A DNA stretch of 8,485 nt from Chrysiogenia bacterium (GCA_020434085.1 JAGRBM010000254.1:1-8485), one strand, 5' to 3'; positions 1 to 6,171 are shown, counted from the stretch's first letter. Notes: generated by a model from the letters alone, not told the origin. Numbers and translations: made by a program.

Positions 1-557
1 CCCATGCACGGGGTGCCGCTTGCGACCATCACGCAGACCTTGCCGCTGCGCTTGCAGTCGATGCACACGCTGTGGGCCGGGGTATTGGGCTTTCGATGAT
101 TGAGGAAGGCGTTGATCACCTCAACGAGCTGGTTCTTGTTGATCGGGCAGCCGCGCAGCTCGAAGTCCACCTTCACGTGGTCGGCGATGGCCGTCGAGGT
201 TTCGAGGGTTGAGATGTATTGGGGGCTCGCATAGACCGCGGCGATGAAGTCTTCGACGTCGGCGAAGTTGCGCAGCGCCTGGATCCCGCCCGCGGTGGCG
301 CAGGCGCCGATCGTGATCAACACGCCCGATTGCGCGCGCACCTGCTGGATGCGCTCGGCATCGTGGGCGGTAGTGATGGATCCCTCCACCAGCGAGACGT
401 CGTAGGGGCCGGGCTGAAAATCGCGGGAGGCCTCGGGGAAATAGGCGATGTCGATGGCGCCCGCCACGGCGAGCAGGTCGTCCTCGCAATCGAGCAGCGA
501 GAGCTGGCATCCATCGCACGAGGCGAACTTCCACACGGCGAGTCGGGGTTTGGCCAT
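1..557 (-). CDS. hydD: NiFe hydrogenase small (delta) subunit, group 3b type, partial
   Basis: Electron-transfer small subunit of a cytoplasmic NAD(P)-linked NiFe hydrogenase (sulfhydrogenase/HydD family). It would pass electrons between the NiFe site of the large subunit and the beta/gamma diaphorase subunits. The reading frame is open to the window edge, so about 185 N-terminal residues are visible and the C-terminus is missing. The proximal [4Fe-4S] ligands are visible as C14-x2-C17 (ASCDGCQLS), C86 (IGACATAGG) and C137 (RGCPIN). A second set begins with C165-x2-C168, C175 and C184, the pattern of the extra cluster region in this family. There is no twin-arginine signal, which agrees with a cytoplasmic enzyme. 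The ATG at 557 lies 2 bp after the hydG stop, with a GGGAG ribosome site inside the end of hydG, so translational coupling is likely. The family call is strong. The group 3b assignment rests on the hydB-hydG-hydD gene set. Confidence 0.9.
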   Translation of the reverse strand, partial: MAKPRLAVWKFASCDGCQLSLLDCEDDLLAVAGAIDIAYFPEASRDFQPGPYDVSLVEGSITTAHDAERIQQVRAQSGVLITIGACATAGGIQALRNFADVEDFIAAVYASPQYISTLETSTAIADHVKVDFELRGCPINKNQLVEVINAFLNHRKPNTPAHSVCIDCKRSGKVCVMVASGTPCM

Positions 558-559
558 GG

Positions 560-1414
560 CTAGAGCTCCCGGATGCGCAGCCGCGGCGCCGCGCGCTCCC
601 AGCCATAGACCGGGCCGTCTTTGCAGATGAACTCGGTGCCCCACTGGCAGTGACCGCACAGCCCGACGGCGCACTTCATGTTGCGCTCCATGGATAGATG
701 CGTGTGCGCGGCCGGGATGCCGCCCTCTACCAGCTTTCCAGCCACGATCCGCATCATCACCTCGGGACCGCAGACAAAGGCGCTGGTATTTTCCGGATCG
801 AAGGGCGCGCGCTCGATGAGCGGGGCGACCGTGCCGACGTGGCCCACCCAGTCGGGCTCGGCCATGTCGACGGTGATCTCCACATTGAACTCGTGCTCTC
901 GCCCCCAGAGCCCCAGTTCGTCGAGAAAGAGCAGGTCCTCGGGCTTTCGCGTCCCGTAGATCACATTGACGCGGCCAAAGTCGCCGCGATGTCGCGCGAT
1001 CTCATAGAGCACGGGCCGAAGCGGCACGATCCCCAGCCCGCCGCCGATCACCAGCACGTCGCGGCCTTTGGCCGAGCTCACCGGCCAGACGCTTCCGAAG
1101 GGGCCGCGAAGCCCCACGCTCTGGCCTTCCTCCAGCCGCGTCAACGCGGCCGAGACCATCCCGACGTTGCGAATGGTGTGGACGATCTTCGAAGTGTCGG
1201 CACAGTCGCCGCTGATGGAAATGGGAATCTCCCCCACGCCGAAGGCATAGAGCATGTTGAACTGGCCGGGCCGGCAAGCTGGAAGCGCGCCGCTCTGGGG
1301 CGCCAGCTCCAGCGTCAGCACATGGGGGCCCTCCTCGCGCACGGCGAGCACGCGCCAGGGCGCGGGCACCATGGCCTGCGGGGTGAGCAGGCTAGTTGGA
1401 CTTGCCATAACCAT
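560..1414 (-). CDS. hydG: Hydrogenase gamma subunit: FAD/NAD(P)-binding, [2Fe-2S] oxidoreductase
   Basis: Diaphorase subunit that moves electrons between NAD(P)(H) and the iron-sulfur chain of the hydrogenase. It belongs to the ferredoxin-NADP reductase superfamily, PyrK-like branch, and its 284 residues are normal for the group. Visible features in order: a flavin-binding barrel with PISIS (about 64-68) and GLRGPFG (101-107); a nucleotide-binding loop [12 protein letters not shown] (124-135); CGPEVMM (215-221) near the nicotinamide site; and a C-terminal [2Fe-2S] motif with C248, C253, C256 and C264. The gene overlaps the end of the upstream CNB-domain gene by 23 bp from the ATG at 1414, or by 17 bp from a second in-frame ATG at 1408. 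The start is uncertain because both have only a weak GGAT ribosome site. It ends 2 bp before hydD. The coenzyme preference, NAD or NADP, cannot be read from the sequence by eye. Confidence 0.92.
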   Translation of the reverse strand: MVMASPTSLLTPQAMVPAPWRVLAVREEGPHVLTLELAPQSGALPACRPGQFNMLYAFGVGEIPISISGDCADTSKIVHTIRNVGMVSAALTRLEEGQSVGLRGPFGSVWPVSSAKGRDVLVIGGGLGIVPLRPVLYEIARHRGDFGRVNVIYGTRKPEDLLFLDELGLWGREHEFNVEITVDMAEPDWVGHVGTVAPLIERAPFDPENTSAFVCGPEVMMRIVAGKLVEGGIPAAHTHLSMERNMKCAVGLCGHCQWGTEFICKDGPVYGWERAAPRLRIREL

Positions 1415-1859
1415 AGAGATCCAGCAGCCGCATGCGCGTGGCCTGCAGCCGTTCCATCAGCACGGCCGAGAACTTGCCCATGATCAGATAGCCAAAGCGC
1501 GGATCGTCCTCGCACTTCTTTTTCAGACAGGTCGTGTCGAAATGCATCGCGTGAGTGGTCTCTGTCGCGCGCGTGTCGAAGTTCCAGCGGTGGGGTTCGA
1601 AGAGCCAGGAAACGCCGACGACCTCGCCCTCCCCCGCGGTCTGGATCACTGCGGCGCCGCCGGCGGGCGTGTGGATTTCGATGGAGATACGCCCCCTGCG
1701 AACCAGGTAGAAGCAATTGGCATCCTCGCCCTCGCGGGTCAGGTATTCGCCGGCCTCGAAGACCACGTTTTTTCCACAACCGGCGACCAGCTTCTGATAC
1801 TCGGGGTCGAAGTCCCTGAAGAAAGGATGTTCGGCCACCAGATCCGCTATGCTTTTCAT
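1392..1859 (-). CDS. Stand-alone cyclic-nucleotide-binding-fold (CRP/FNR-like) protein without HTH, in the hydrogenase operon
   Basis: A 155-residue protein made of one CRP/FNR-type beta-roll plus a C-terminal helix. It ends at about the point where a CRP/FNR regulator would begin its DNA-binding helix-turn-helix, so a DNA-binding role is unlikely. The effector-pocket region (77-100, [12 protein letters not shown] onward) keeps the Gly and LFE framework. The cAMP-contacting Glu and Arg-Ser of E. coli CRP appear to be replaced (GVSW, then WNFD), so classical cAMP binding is doubtful. Cysteines lie at 28, 49, 111 and 116 and do not form the N-terminal FNR cluster. The start at 1859 is chosen over the upstream in-frame start at 1925 because it forms an ATGA overlap with the hydB stop and follows GGGGAGGAG. 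A ligand- or redox-sensing accessory of the hydrogenase is an inference from context. The fold call is strong; the function is unknown. Confidence 0.85.
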   Translation of the reverse strand: MKSIADLVAEHPFFRDFDPEYQKLVAGCGKNVVFEAGEYLTREGEDANCFYLVRRGRISIEIHTPAGGAAVIQTAGEGEVVGVSWLFEPHRWNFDTRATETTHAMHFDTTCLKKKCEDDPRFGYLIMGKFSAVLMERLQATRMRLLDLYGYGKSN

Positions 1860-2989
1860 GACTCCTCCCCTGCGTCCATGGATATGGCGCGCACTTCCTC
1901 GGTCAGATCGATTCCCACCGGGCACCAGGTGATGCAGCGCCCGCAGCCCACGCAGCCTGAGCTTCCGAACTGCTCATGCCAGGTGGCGAGCTTGTGGGTC
2001 ATCCACTGACGATAGCGCGAGCGAATGCTCGTGCGCACCGAGCCGCCGTGGATGTAGGTAAAGTCCCCGGTAAAGCACGAGTCCCACTTCCGCCAGCGCT
2101 CGGCATGATCGCCGGTGAGATCCGTGACATCTTCTACCGTGGAGCAGAAACACGTCGGGCACACCATCGTGCAGTTGGCGCACGAGAGGCAACGCTCTGC
2201 GACATCGTCCCAGCGTTTGTGCTCGTAGTTGCTCATCAAGAGCGCGGGCAGGCCCTCGGTGAGCATGGCGCGCTGCTGATTCGATGCCGGCGCGCGGGCG
2301 GCCTCGGCGGCGCGAAGCTGCGCATCGCCGGCGGCTTCGCCGCCGAGTTTTCCGAGAATTGCATGGCCGCGCTCGCTGCCGCTTTCGAGAGTGAAGTAGT
2401 GGTCCTCGCCTTCGAGCACCTCGGTGAGCGAGAGATCGAAGCCGCTTTCTGCTTTGGGACCGGTGTTCATCGAAACGCAGAAACACGTGGCCGCCGCCTG
2501 GGTGCAGTTGACCGCGACAATGAAGAGGCTCTCGCGGCGGGCGCGATAGAGATCGTCGGTGAAGTCGCCGCCCATGAACACGCGGTCCTGGATGGCGATG
2601 GCGTGCAGCTCGCAGGCGCGCACGCCGATGAGCGCGCGCTTTGGCGGTGCCTCGTGCGCGGCGTCGACTTCCATGCCGCCGCCGCTGGTGCGGCGCGCGC
2701 TCCAGAGCTTTTCCTCGGGGGGAAAGAGATACTTCTTCCAGGACTGGGGGCCGACGACGTAGCCGAAGCGGGCCTCGTCATCGCGCTTGTGCAGGCGGTA
2801 GCGCCCGCCCTCCTGCTCGTCGGTCCATCCGATGGGGAGCTCGCCCCCGCCCGAGATGCGGTCGTAGACGATCGCACTGTCGGCCACGGTGGGCGCCACG
2901 AGCTCATAGCCGTCCGCTGCGAGCACCTTGAGCAGGCGCTCGAAGCCCGCGAGGTCGATTACCGTTGGGCTGGCTGATTTCGCGGACAC
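1856..2989 (-). CDS. hydB: Hydrogenase beta subunit, 4Fe-4S dicluster electron-transfer protein
   Basis: Iron-sulfur subunit of the NAD(P)-linked hydrogenase, related to AsrA of anaerobic sulfite reductase. It relays electrons between the small subunit and the flavin subunit HydG. The 377-residue protein has a long N-terminal domain with conserved-looking RACEL (125-129) and Cys162, 169 and 171. Two C-terminal ferredoxin motifs follow: C267-x2-C270-x2-C273-x3-C277-P, with C280 and C282 close behind, and C346-x2-C349-x2-C352-x3-C356-P. It is the first gene of the operon, facing an intergenic region. The start is GTG at 2989, preceded by GGGGGAAG at short spacing. No ATG lies in frame before residue 106, so a shorter start would lose much of the domain. 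Its stop overlaps the start of the CNB-domain gene (ATGA). Identification rests on the dicluster pattern, length and neighbours. Confidence 0.9.
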   Translation of the reverse strand: MSAKSASPTVIDLAGFERLLKVLAADGYELVAPTVADSAIVYDRISGGGELPIGWTDEQEGGRYRLHKRDDEARFGYVVGPQSWKKYLFPPEEKLWSARRTSGGGMEVDAAHEAPPKRALIGVRACELHAIAIQDRVFMGGDFTDDLYRARRESLFIVAVNCTQAAATCFCVSMNTGPKAESGFDLSLTEVLEGEDHYFTLESGSERGHAILGKLGGEAAGDAQLRAAEAARAPASNQQRAMLTEGLPALLMSNYEHKRWDDVAERCLSCANCTMVCPTCFCSTVEDVTDLTGDHAERWRKWDSCFTGDFTYIHGGSVRTSIRSRYRQWMTHKLATWHEQFGSSGCVGCGRCITWCPVGIDLTEEVRAISMDAGEES

Positions 2990-3032
2990 CGCTTCCCCCG
3001 AAAATGCCCCGCCGCCGGGGCCGTTGCTGCCT

Positions 3033-3064
3033 GAGCCCGCAAGTGTACCGGTGCGAGCGGGCTC
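3033..3064 (-). other. Inverted repeat / possible 5' leader stem-loop of the hydrogenase operon
   Basis: GAGCCCGC (3033-3040) and GCGGGCTC (3057-3064) are perfect 8-bp complements around a 16-nt spacer. The right arm also takes part in a second palindrome, AGCGGG-CT-CCCGCT (3056-3069), so the two structures exclude each other. If hydB transcription starts near 3063, as the -10 candidate suggests, this hairpin would sit at the very 5' end of the mRNA. The repeat is directly visible. Any role in mRNA stability or regulation is inference. Confidence 0.45.
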
Positions 3065-3069
3065 CCGCT

Positions 3070-3075
3070 ACCTTA
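3070..3075 (-). promoter_or_regulatory. Possible -10 element of the hydrogenase operon promoter
   Basis: TAAGGT on the minus strand matches only three of six positions of the sigma70 -10 consensus, but they are the key ones (T, A and the final T). There is no good -35 hexamer. Its upstream edge is 29.5 bp from the centre of the FNR-type box, the spacing of an activator at -41.5, where a poor -35 is usual. The predicted start is near 3063, giving a leader of about 74 nt. The evidence is weak without experiment. Confidence 0.3.
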
Positions 3076-3097
3076 ACCAGAAAATTTTGACGGAGAT

Positions 3098-3111
3098 TTG
3101 ACGAATATCAG
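3098..3111. promoter_or_regulatory. FNR/CRP-family operator-like palindrome in the divergent promoter region
   Basis: TTGACGAATATCAG matches the FNR consensus TTGAT-N4-ATCAA at 8 of 10 defined positions. It lies 108 bp upstream of hydB on one side and 38 bp upstream of the phosphotransferase/P-loop gene on the other. Its centre (3104.5) is 29.5 bp from the first base of a possible -10 on each strand (TAAGGT at 3075 minus, TAGACT at 3134 plus). That is class II geometry in both directions. FNR, NNR/DNR or another family member could recognise this half-site. The match is seen; the binding is inferred. Confidence 0.45.
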
Positions 3112-3133
3112 GTCAGGCACGCCGGTCAACGGG

Positions 3134-3139
3134 TAGACT
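3134..3139 (+). promoter_or_regulatory. Possible -10 element of the phosphotransferase/P-loop gene promoter
   Basis: TAGACT matches four of six -10 consensus positions, including T, A and the final T. No convincing -35 lies 16-18 bp upstream, but the FNR-type box is centred where a class II activator would sit. Transcription would start near 3146, only about 4 nt before the ATG at 3150. This fits the absence of a Shine-Dalgarno sequence there and suggests a nearly leaderless mRNA. Confidence 0.35.
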
Positions 3140-3149
3140 CTGCAGTGCA

Positions 3150-4742
3150 ATGGAGACCGCGCAGCTCATCAAGGCGCTCAGCAGGCCGGGCGCCTACCCC
3201 CACCACCCCGATGCGGTGGAGATCGTGCAGACCCACATCTCTGTCGTCGCGCTGGCCGGAGAGCTCGTTTACAAGGTGCGCAAGCCCGTGGACATGGGCT
3301 TTCTCGACTTCACGACGCTCGAAAAACGTTGCGCCGACTGCCACGCTGAGGTCGAACTGAACCGCCGGCTTGCACCATCTGTCTACCTGGGCGTCGTCCC
3401 CATTGCCGAAAGCGGCGACGGACTCTTGGTCGAAGGAAGCGACGAGCCGATCGAGTGGGCGGTAAAGATGCGCCGCCTTCCCGAGGATGCGACGCTCGAA
3501 TCGCGCCTGGCGCACGATGAGATTTCGGCAGCGCAGATCGAGACCCTTGCCGAGCGCATCGCCGCCTTTCACCGAGGCGCCGAGCGCGGGCCCCACATCT
3601 CCGAAGTGGCCTGCTTCGAGACCATCTCGCGCAACCTGCTGGAGAATCTCCACCACCCTGGCGCGAAGGAGCCCGAAGGAACCGACGCGGAGATTCTCGC
3701 GCGGCTCACCACCCTGACAACGCAGGCGCTTGAAGCGGCGCGACCGCTCATCGAAGAACGCAGCCGCTGCGATGTTCCCTGCGACTGCCACGGCGACCTA
3801 AAGACCGACCACGTCTATCTCTTCCCGGACGCCGCGCCCCCGGACGATCTCGTCATCATCGACTGCATCGAGTTCAACGAGCGCTTCCGCTACATCGACC
3901 CGGTGGCCGACATGGCTTTCCTGGCAATGGATCTGACCTACCAGGGACGGCGCGATCTCTCGCGCGCGCTGATCGCGCGCTACTTTCGCTCCGGCGGCGA
4001 CGAGCAGGGGCGCGCCCTGCTGCAGCTCTATCTCTCCTACCGTGCGGCGGTGCGCGCCAAGGTCCTCTCCATCCAGGCGGGCGAAGCCGAGACGGATGCG
4101 GCCGCACGCGAGGCGCTGCTCGAAAAGGCGCGCACCTATCGCCTGCTCTCCCTGGGGGAGATCGAGGCGCCCGGGAAGCGCGCGGGTCTTGTCCTCATCG
4201 GCGGGCTTCCCGGCACGGGAAAGAGTACGCTGGCCCATGCAGCGGCCGAGGCCTTCGGGTTCGAGCTCATCCGCTCCGACCTCGTGCGCAAGGAACTGGC
4301 GGGGCTGGCGCCAGAAACGCCGGGCACCGATGCCCTCTATTCCGCCGAAATGAGCGAGCGGACATACAAAGGATGCGCGCGCCGCGCCGGGAAGATCCTC
4401 GCGCGCGGCGGCCGGGTGATTGTCGACGCCAACTTTCGCGAAGAAGCGCGCCGCATCCCGTTCGTGCAGCTCGCACGCGAGTGCGCAGCGCGGATGCTCT
4501 TCGCGGAGTGCCGCACCCCCGAGCAGGCGATTCGCCGGCGCCTCGAAAAGCGCGGGCCCGACGCATCGGACGCCGACTGGGCCGTCTACCGGAAGCTTCG
4601 CGATGAGTGGGAGCCTCCGGCCGCACAAACCGCGCGGGTCGCCCATTCGATCGACACCGGCGACTCCCCCGAGGCGGCGCTGCGGGCACTGGCCGGGCTG
4701 CTTCGCGCCGAGGGGCTGCTGCCCGAGGAGCAAGGCCCCTAA
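3150..4742 (+). CDS. Fused phosphotransferase-fold (APH-like) and P-loop kinase-like protein
   Basis: A 530-residue two-domain protein, in databases often called bifunctional aminoglycoside phosphotransferase/ATP-binding protein; the real substrate is unknown. The N-terminal half has kinase-fold signatures: YKVRKPVDMGFLDF (41-54) with candidate ATP-contacting lysines, catalytic-loop CHGDLKTDH (213-221) with Asp216, and IIDCIEFN (236-243) with metal-binding Asp238. The C-terminal half is a zeta-toxin/polynucleotide-kinase-like P-loop domain with Walker A GGLPGTGKST (351-360), IRSDLVRKEL (374-383) and VIVDANFR (423-430). The ATG at 3150 has no clear ribosome site. An in-frame TGA at 3099-3101, with no start codon between, rules out an earlier start. 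From memory, mycobacterial Rv2004c has this architecture and is in the hypoxia (DosR) regulon. That agrees with the shared FNR-type box but does not prove a function. I do not claim aminoglycoside resistance. Confidence 0.88.
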   Translation: METAQLIKALSRPGAYPHHPDAVEIVQTHISVVALAGELVYKVRKPVDMGFLDFTTLEKRCADCHAEVELNRRLAPSVYLGVVPIAESGDGLLVEGSDEPIEWAVKMRRLPEDATLESRLAHDEISAAQIETLAERIAAFHRGAERGPHISEVACFETISRNLLENLHHPGAKEPEGTDAEILARLTTLTTQALEAARPLIEERSRCDVPCDCHGDLKTDHVYLFPDAAPPDDLVIIDCIEFNERFRYIDPVADMAFLAMDLTYQGRRDLSRALIARYFRSGGDEQGRALLQLYLSYRAAVRAKVLSIQAGEAETDAAAREALLEKARTYRLLSLGEIEAPGKRAGLVLIGGLPGTGKSTLAHAAAEAFGFELIRSDLVRKELAGLAPETPGTDALYSAEMSERTYKGCARRAGKILARGGRVIVDANFREEARRIPFVQLARECAARMLFAECRTPEQAIRRRLEKRGPDASDADWAVYRKLRDEWEPPAAQTARVAHSIDTGDSPEAALRALAGLLRAEGLLPEEQGP

Positions 4743-4769
4743 AAAACGTAACCTGCGTGACAAATCGGC

Positions 4770-4775
4770 TAGACT
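4770..4775 (+). promoter_or_regulatory. Possible -10 element upstream of phosphofructokinase
   Basis: TAGACT lies 42 bp before the preferred TTG start at 4817, in the 74-bp gap after the preceding gene. It sits in CGGCTAGACTCT, nearly identical to CGGGTAGACTCT at 3130-3141 before the upstream gene. No good -35 is visible. An alternative reading uses TCTAAT (4775-4780) as the -10. The gene may instead be co-transcribed from the upstream promoter, because no terminator is evident in the gap. Confidence 0.25.
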
Positions 4776-4816
4776 CTAATTGCTGCAGAATCGTGCGAAG
4801 AAGGGGAGCGAGCGGC

Positions 4817-5899
4817 TTGAGCGACATCAAACGAATCGGAATTCTCACTGCCGGCGGCGACTGTCCGGGACTCAACGCGGTCATCCGCGCGGTCACCAAG
4901 TACGCCATCCTCAAGCACAACATAGAAGTCGTCGGGATCTACGAGGGTTTCGGCGGCCTGCTGCGCAAGAACTACCGCACGCTCAGCGCGCCGGAGGCCT
5001 CGGGAATTCTCGCCCGGGGTGGCACCATCCTGGGCGCGTCGAACCGCGATAATCCCTTCCGCGTCATGGTCGGCGAAGGCCAGTACGAAGACCAGTCCAA
5101 AACGGCACTGGAAACCATCGGAGAGGCCGGGCTCGACGCGCTCGTCTGCGTGGGCGGTGACGGGACCATGAACATTGCCCAGCGCTTTGCCGAGCTGGGC
5201 GTGCCCGTGGTCGGCGTGCCCAAGACCATCGACAACGATCTCGACGGCACCGACCAGACCTTTGGTTTCGATACCGCCGCCTCCATCGTGGCCGACGCCA
5301 TCGTGGACCTGCACACCACCGCGGAGGCCCACCACCGCGTGATGATCGTGGAGACCATGGGCCGCTATGCGGGCTGGCTCGCCCTGGCGGGCGGCCTTGG
5401 CGGCGCGGCCAACGTGATCCTCATTCCCGAGATTCCTTACGACATCGGCGGTGTCATCGAACACCTGCGCACGCGCCGCCGCAGCGGAAAGAAGTGCTCC
5501 ATCGTGGCCATCGCCGAGGGCGCCCGCGAGCAGGGCGGCGGCCTGGTGGTCAAGGAACAGGACCCCACCCGCACCGACCCGGTTCGCCTGGGCGGCGTGG
5601 GTCACCAGCTCGCCTGGCAGGTCCAGCAGGGCGGCGGCCCCGAGTGCCGCGTCGTGGTGCTGGGGCACCTCCAGCGCGCGGGGCGCCCCACCAGCTTCGA
5701 CCGGATTCTCGCCACCCGCTTTGGCGTCCATGCGGTGGATCTGGTGCGCGGGGCCTCGTTTGGGCGCATGGTCTCCCTGCACGGGAACGCCATCGAGAGC
5801 GTCCCGATTTCCGAGGCAATAAAGCAGCAACGCCTCGTTCCCGCCGACCATCCAATGGTTGCGGCCGCCCGCGCGGTGGACGCGAGTTTCGGGGTCTAG
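4817..5899 (+). CDS. pfkA: 6-phosphofructokinase, probably ATP-dependent
   Basis: Phosphorylates fructose 6-phosphate to fructose 1,6-bisphosphate, the committing step of glycolysis, in the cytoplasm. From the chosen start the protein has 360 residues. PfkA-family motifs are clear: TAGGDCPGLNAVIRAV (11-26), GGDGTMN (113-119), PKTIDNDLDGTDQ (135-147) with catalytic Asp139, VETMGRYAGWLA (178-189) and LGHLQRAGRPTSFDR (282-296). Gly116 corresponds to E. coli Gly104, which points to ATP rather than pyrophosphate. Lys136 replaces the Gly124 of E. coli, a combination known from some ATP-using enzymes of the mixed ATP/PPi clade. The likely start is TTG at 4817, eight bases after GGGGAG (AAGGGGAG, 4801-4808). 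An in-frame GTG at 4793 is the alternative. The longer frame back to 4607 lies inside the preceding gene and is rejected. Family certain, phosphoryl donor fairly likely, start moderately sure. Confidence 0.93.
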   Translation: MSDIKRIGILTAGGDCPGLNAVIRAVTKYAILKHNIEVVGIYEGFGGLLRKNYRTLSAPEASGILARGGTILGASNRDNPFRVMVGEGQYEDQSKTALETIGEAGLDALVCVGGDGTMNIAQRFAELGVPVVGVPKTIDNDLDGTDQTFGFDTAASIVADAIVDLHTTAEAHHRVMIVETMGRYAGWLALAGGLGGAANVILIPEIPYDIGGVIEHLRTRRRSGKKCSIVAIAEGAREQGGGLVVKEQDPTRTDPVRLGGVGHQLAWQVQQGGGPECRVVVLGHLQRAGRPTSFDRILATRFGVHAVDLVRGASFGRMVSLHGNAIESVPISEAIKQQRLVPADHPMVAAARAVDASFGV

Positions 5900-5911
5900 T
5901 TCTGTGACTTG

Positions 5912-5926
5912 CCCCGATTGGCGGGG
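5912..5926 (+). other. Short hairpin just after pfkA
   Basis: CCCCG (5912-5916) and CGGGG (5922-5926) can pair around a five-base loop, 12 bases after the pfkA stop. No T-run follows, so it is not a standard intrinsic terminator. It could stabilise the 3' end of the transcript or be chance in GC-rich DNA. Confidence 0.25.
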
Positions 5927-5948
5927 AGCTGCAGTGAGCCCCCTTCAG

Positions 5949-5968
5949 AGTGCCTAACGCGCTGTTTT
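5949..5968 (+). terminator. Weak candidate intrinsic terminator after pfkA
   Basis: AGTGC (5949-5953) can pair with GCGCT (5959-5963), with one G-T wobble, around a CTAAC loop. A G and four T residues follow, with another T5 run at 5977-5981. The stem is short and would be inefficient. It is the best terminator-like structure between pfkA and the sdh promoter, and the position is right. Confidence 0.25.
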
Positions 5969-6066
5969 CAGAAGTCTTTTTCCGGGGGTTGACCCTTGGT
6001 GACGGCTGAGTCAAAACTGGGCTGGGCGCTGGGGGAATGGGCATCCGGTTGGTTTCTGAAAAAGAC
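5965..6066. repeat. Pair of overlapping 9-bp inverted repeats in the pfkA-sdhC gap
   Basis: Two adjacent 9-mers on the left, TTTTCAGAA (5965-5973) and GTCTTTTTC (5974-5982), each have an exact reverse complement on the right: TTCTGAAAA (6054-6062) and GAAAAAGAC (6058-6066). The right copies overlap by five bases, so only one pairing can form at a time. The right arm ends 12 bp before the sdh -35 hexamer. Either 9-bp match could be chance; the adjacency makes it worth noting. Confidence 0.35.
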
Positions 6067-6078
6067 CGGCTGCCCCCA

Positions 6079-6107
6079 CTGACAGCTTCCCGGAAAACCT
6101 ATATATA
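6079..6107 (+). promoter_or_regulatory. Sigma70-type promoter of the sdhCA operon
   Basis: CTGACA (6079-6084, five of six matches to TTGACA) is separated by 17 bp from TATATA (6102-6107, five of six matches to TATAAT), in an AT-rich stretch that stands out from the GC-rich surroundings. This is the best housekeeping-type promoter in the window. Transcription should start near 6114, leaving a leader of about 65 nt before sdhC. It implies that sdh is transcribed independently of pfkA. Confidence 0.7.
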
Positions 6108-6134
6108 AGTGTCCGGTTCCACCCGGGCCCCAAC

Positions 6135-6151
6135 TGCCCCGGGCAGGGGCA
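6135..6151 (+). other. Leader hairpin upstream of sdhC
   Basis: TGCCCC (6135-6140) and GGGGCA (6146-6151) form a perfect six-bp stem with a five-base GGGCA loop inside the predicted sdhC 5' leader. No T-run follows, so it is not an obvious attenuator. It may stabilise the mRNA or be incidental. Confidence 0.35.
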
Positions 6152-6158
6152 ATATCCG

Positions 6159-6171
6159 ACCTACGGTAGGT
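6159..6171 (+). promoter_or_regulatory. Palindrome containing the sdhC ribosome binding site
   Basis: ACCTAC-G-GTAGGT is a perfect 13-bp palindrome, and its right arm supplies the TAGGTG ribosome site (6167-6172) six bases before the ATG at 6179. In RNA, ACCTA could pair with TAGGT around a CGG loop and partly hide the ribosome site. As DNA it could also be a small operator. The sequence is clear; the regulatory meaning is inferred. Confidence 0.4.

Noticed and set aside
1392-1859. Calling the CNB-fold protein a CRP/FNR transcription factor that binds the box at 3098-3111
   Set aside because: No helix-turn-helix is present in its 155 residues, so it cannot be the DNA-binding regulator by itself.
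1860-1925. Upstream in-frame start (1925) for the CNB-domain gene
   Set aside because: It would extend 66 bp into hydB and add a low-complexity Arg/Gly-rich tail; the ATG at 1859 has a strong ribosome site and the ATGA overlap.
1976-2977. 333-residue plus-strand open frame opposite hydB
   Set aside because: It is antisense to a clear dicluster ferredoxin subunit and has no domain signature; the hydB frame carries the conserved cysteines.
3087-3103. Tandem TTGACG hexamers (3087-3092, 3098-3103) as -35 elements for the plus-strand gene
   Set aside because: They are 30 bp or more from the TAGACT -10 candidate, too far for a sigma70 spacer; the second fits better as a half-site of the FNR-type palindrome.
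3150-3950. Aminoglycoside resistance gene
   Set aside because: The kinase fold resembles aminoglycoside phosphotransferases, but the fusion architecture and housekeeping context give no support for a resistance role.
4607-4816. Longer pfkA frame starting at 4607
   Set aside because: The extra 70 residues read through the end of the preceding gene in another frame and do not resemble any phosphofructokinase N-terminus.
4769-5851. 360-residue minus-strand open frame opposite pfkA
   Set aside because: The plus strand encodes a complete phosphofructokinase with all motifs; the antisense frame shows no domain and is a codon-bias shadow.
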